Below the pieces are notes generated by a model. The model searched no databases and had not been told where the DNA came from. It saw only the letters and a program-made list of their open reading frames with translations. The translations under genes and the position numbers were made by a program. Shown here piece after piece: positions 62,242 through 64,000 of a DNA stretch of 64,000 nt. Within the stretch, counting starts at the first letter, position 1. Each line of letters starts with the position of its first letter. Source of the stretch: JAUVXJ01 sp964433755 (GTDB lineage Bacteria; Chloroflexota; Anaerolineae; UBA7937; B3-Chlor); the NCBI GenBank assembly GCA_964433755.1, contig CAYSSR010000001.1:1364001-1428000 (forward strand), in the 5' to 3' direction.

Positions 62242-62266
62242 TTCCAGTCGCTAGATCAGGTCTGGC

Positions 62267-62869
62267 CTACTCTCTGGTCCTCCACCGAAGGCCGGCGTAT
62301 CCTGCCAGTCCAACCAGGCCGCTCCCCAGGAGCATGATCGTGCCGGGCTCCGGTACGAACTCCTCTTCCGCGTGAGTGCAGTCCTCCGCGAAGGTGAATC
62401 TTGCATCGACAGGGCCCGCCACCACGCTTTCGCCTTCTATCTCCCAGATCGTGAATACCCACTGTCCATACTGAGCCGGCGAGTATTCCGACACGTCTGC
62501 CTCGCCACCAATCGAGGATGCGTCCCCCGCACCCCCGCAGTCGGTGCCCCAGTAGACCTGGAGATCGGCACAGTCGACCCAGTGGTATCCGTGGCAAGGT
62601 GGCCCGGAGGAGGTCGTTAAGACCCCGTCATCCCACAGAACCCCGGCCATCATTAGCTCGGCCCACAGATCGTTCTGCACGTCGTACCCGCTGAATGTGA
62701 GTTCGATCAAGTTGTCGTCGGGAATGCCGTTCGCGCCCTGCGCGTCGTAGCACTCGAAGCAGTCTTGGTCCGCCGTGATGCTCAGTCCCTGGGCCAATGC
62801 TGCCCCGCCGGCGAGCAGCAGCGCCAGACTGAGGCCCAACAACATTCCTCTCAGCCAGTGTTTCCTCAT
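62267..62869 (-). CDS. PEP-CTERM sorting domain protein
   Basis: 200-residue exported protein. Signal peptide 1-26 (LRGMLLGLSLALLLAGGAALA) and a C-terminal PEP-CTERM signal: VPEPGT, a hydrophobic helix, and the basic tip RWRTRE. Such proteins are processed by exosortase and sent to the surface or extracellular matrix. The middle has three to four Cys pairs (CFEC, PPCHGYHWVDC, CGGAG). The start is the ATG at 62869, behind GGAGGGAAGG and a promoter at 62917-62945. No exosortase is in this window. Confidence 0.85.
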   Translation of the reverse strand: MRKHWLRGMLLGLSLALLLAGGAALAQGLSITADQDCFECYDAQGANGIPDDNLIELTFSGYDVQNDLWAELMMAGVLWDDGVLTTSSGPPCHGYHWVDCADLQVYWGTDCGGAGDASSIGGEADVSEYSPAQYGQWVFTIWEIEGESVVAGPVDARFTFAEDCTHAEEEFVPEPGTIMLLGSGLVGLAGYAGLRWRTRE

Positions 62870-62916
62870 CGCCCTTCCCTCCTTGGTATTCGCGTAGATC
62901 CCGCCAGCTTGATCAC

Positions 62917-62945
62917 AGTCTACCACAAACCTGAACCTGTGTCAA
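62917..62945 (-). promoter_or_regulatory. consensus promoter of the PEP-CTERM gene
   Basis: TTGACA - 17 bp - TAGACT on the minus strand, about 48 bases before the ATG at 62869. Confidence 0.75.
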
Positions 62946-63146
62946 CCCCCGCGACAACGCGCCAGCAGTGCAGCGAAAGCGGCGAGCAGAATGACCACGA
63001 CACGGCCATGGACGACCGACGCTACTCACGGGTCATAGTTCTCTCGGAGCGTTTCGTAGGAACCTCACGCTCTTGGTTGAGAACGTGACCATAGCGCACA
63101 CACTGCAATCGCCCACTGACGACCCTCTGGCGAGTTCCCGCACAAC

Positions 63147-63179
63147 AAAGAAGAAGGACCGCCCCCAGAGGGACAGCCC
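63147..63179 (-). terminator. terminator of the second PEP-CTERM gene
   Basis: GGGCTGTCCC-TCTG-GGGGCGGTCC followed by TTCTTCTTTG on the minus strand; paralogous to the terminator at 62210-62241, with a compensating change in the stem. Confidence 0.85.
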
Positions 63180-63204
63180 TTCCAGTCGCCAGATCAGGTA
63201 CGGC

Positions 63205-64000
63205 CTACTCTCTGTTCCTACACCGAAGGGCGGCATAGCTTGCCAGACCAGCAAGGCCGCTGCCCAGGAGCACCATGGCGCCGGGCTCCGGGACAAACTC
63301 CCCCTCCACGACCACGGTCAGTTCAGTGCTGGCGGGGAGTTCCACGCCACCACGGTCATCCGTGGTCAACCAAGCTGTGTTCTCCAGAGTGCCAGACTCA
63401 CCAACGATCACCGTGATGGTGATGGTGACGCTCTGGCCCTCCGCGACGGTCCCCACATCTACCGTCACTACCTGCCCCACCACATCGTACGTACCTTGTG
63501 TAGTTTCCACGTCCACCACAGTGAGACCATCCGCCAGTTCGTCGGTTACGACCACATCTTCGACGTCACAGGCGCAATCGTTGGTCACCTCGATCGTGAA
63601 CGTAGCCTCGTCCCCGGGGCTTACCTGCGATGGGGTCACGCTCTTGGAGAAGAGCAGGCAGTCGGCCAGCGAACCCTCGTACAGATAGGGCGGCTGCATC
63701 TCGTCCCAGGTCACGTTGTATCCCCAGTACTGTCCCGTGATGCTAACTGGAGAATGAGCTCCCTCCGAGAAAGCCGTCCAGGGTATCTTGTACTCGGCAA
63801 CGCCGACGTCCGGGTCGCACGTCGTGGTGATGGCCGCGTCCACTCCGGCACCCGCCCACGTGTCGACACACGACCAGTCACTCCCGTCGGTTTGAATGAC
63901 CCACGGCTCCGGTGGGGTAGCCGGGCACGATTCCCCCGTTGGCGAGAGATATGTGTACCCGGGCTCAGGCCAGGAAGCGCACGACGGGGACTTGAGATAG
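63205..64000 (-). CDS. PEP-CTERM protein with DUF11-like module, N-terminus beyond window
   Basis: At least 264 residues; the frame stays open to the right edge, so the start is outside. The visible part has a GTG at 63843 that is not the real start. A Trp/Pro-rich N-terminal portion is followed by a DUF11-like module (TPSQVSPGDEATFTIEV, VTDELADGLTVVDVET) and VVVEGEF-VPEPGAMVLLGSGLAGLA ending RCRNRE, the PEP-CTERM signal. Closely related at its C-terminus to the neighbouring gene. Exported surface protein. Confidence 0.85.
   Translation of the reverse strand, partial: YLKSPSCASWPEPGYTYLSPTGESCPATPPEPWVIQTDGSDWSCVDTWAGAGVDAAITTTCDPDVGVAEYKIPWTAFSEGAHSPVSITGQYWGYNVTWDEMQPPYLYEGSLADCLLFSKSVTPSQVSPGDEATFTIEVTNDCACDVEDVVVTDELADGLTVVDVETTQGTYDVVGQVVTVDVGTVAEGQSVTITITVIVGESGTLENTAWLTTDDRGGVELPASTELTVVVEGEFVPEPGAMVLLGSGLAGLASYAALRCRNRE

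Overview
The window looks like a chromosomal segment of an uncultured Chloroflexota bacterium, probably Anaerolineae-like. The evidence is a G+C-rich sequence, many lipoproteins with Pro/Thr linkers, secreted DUF11/beta-helix proteins ending in a short aromatic 'YLPL'-type tail, PEP-CTERM proteins, and lysine synthesis by the LysW-carrier alpha-aminoadipate route, as in Thermus. The taxonomic call is inference from gene content. There is no phage, IS element, CRISPR array or rRNA operon. Most promoters I could read are close to TTGACA-17-TATAAT, and several of them decide which start codon is real.

Layout. 0.4-3.6 kb: a soluble histidine kinase, a stand-alone receiver protein and a pentapeptide-repeat protein with a degenerate K+-channel pore. 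3.7-4.0 kb: tRNA-Arg(TCT) and a nested palindromic repeat. 4.0-8.8 kb: a small unknown protein, a UDP-glucuronate decarboxylase-type SDR enzyme and a glycoside hydrolase/O-antigen ligase fusion. 8.9-15.1 kb: a DUF348-G5-propeller lipoprotein divergent from sppA, then two Ig-like lipoproteins. 15.2-25.0 kb: mutS, a giant beta-helix/DUF11 protein, an HExxH protein, a second secreted DUF11 protein and a VanZ/DUF2809-like membrane protein. 25.3-36.6 kb: housekeeping genes (a Cys/Met-type PLP lyase, a membrane glycosyltransferase, glnA, a lipoprotein, ssb, a DUF169 gene, deoB, trpS) and an unidentified CorA-shaped membrane protein pair. 36.6-43.6 kb: two paralogous mini membrane proteins, a four-domain S1 protein with a very acidic tail, and rpoC without rpoB, preceded by its own consensus promoter and a leader with a terminator hairpin. 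44.0-49.0 kb: a BMP-type nucleoside ABC importer. 49.4-60.3 kb: an 11-gene lysine operon read leftward from one strong promoter (lysW-X-Y-Z, two homocitrate synthase paralogues, lysT, lysU, hicd, lysJ, lysK). 60.4-61.9 kb: a DEAD-box helicase read the other way. 62.2-64.0 kb: two PEP-CTERM proteins, the second running off the right edge.

How the genes work together. The lysine operon encodes every step from 2-oxoglutarate and acetyl-CoA to lysine except the 2-aminoadipate aminotransferase (LysN), which must lie elsewhere. LysW carries the intermediates and LysK releases lysine. Its ~300-nt leader holds a 13-bp terminator hairpin, and an exact upstream 10-nt repeat of the hairpin's 5' arm could pair with the 3' arm instead, so an attenuator or riboswitch-like RNA is the most interesting regulatory candidate here. 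rpoC has a similar arrangement (promoter, ~225 nt, terminator hairpin, gene). The other notable points are the second homocitrate synthase, which has lost the C-terminal catalytic His motif, the channel whose selectivity filter reads GLGAEN where TVGYGD is expected, and the nested palindromic repeat.
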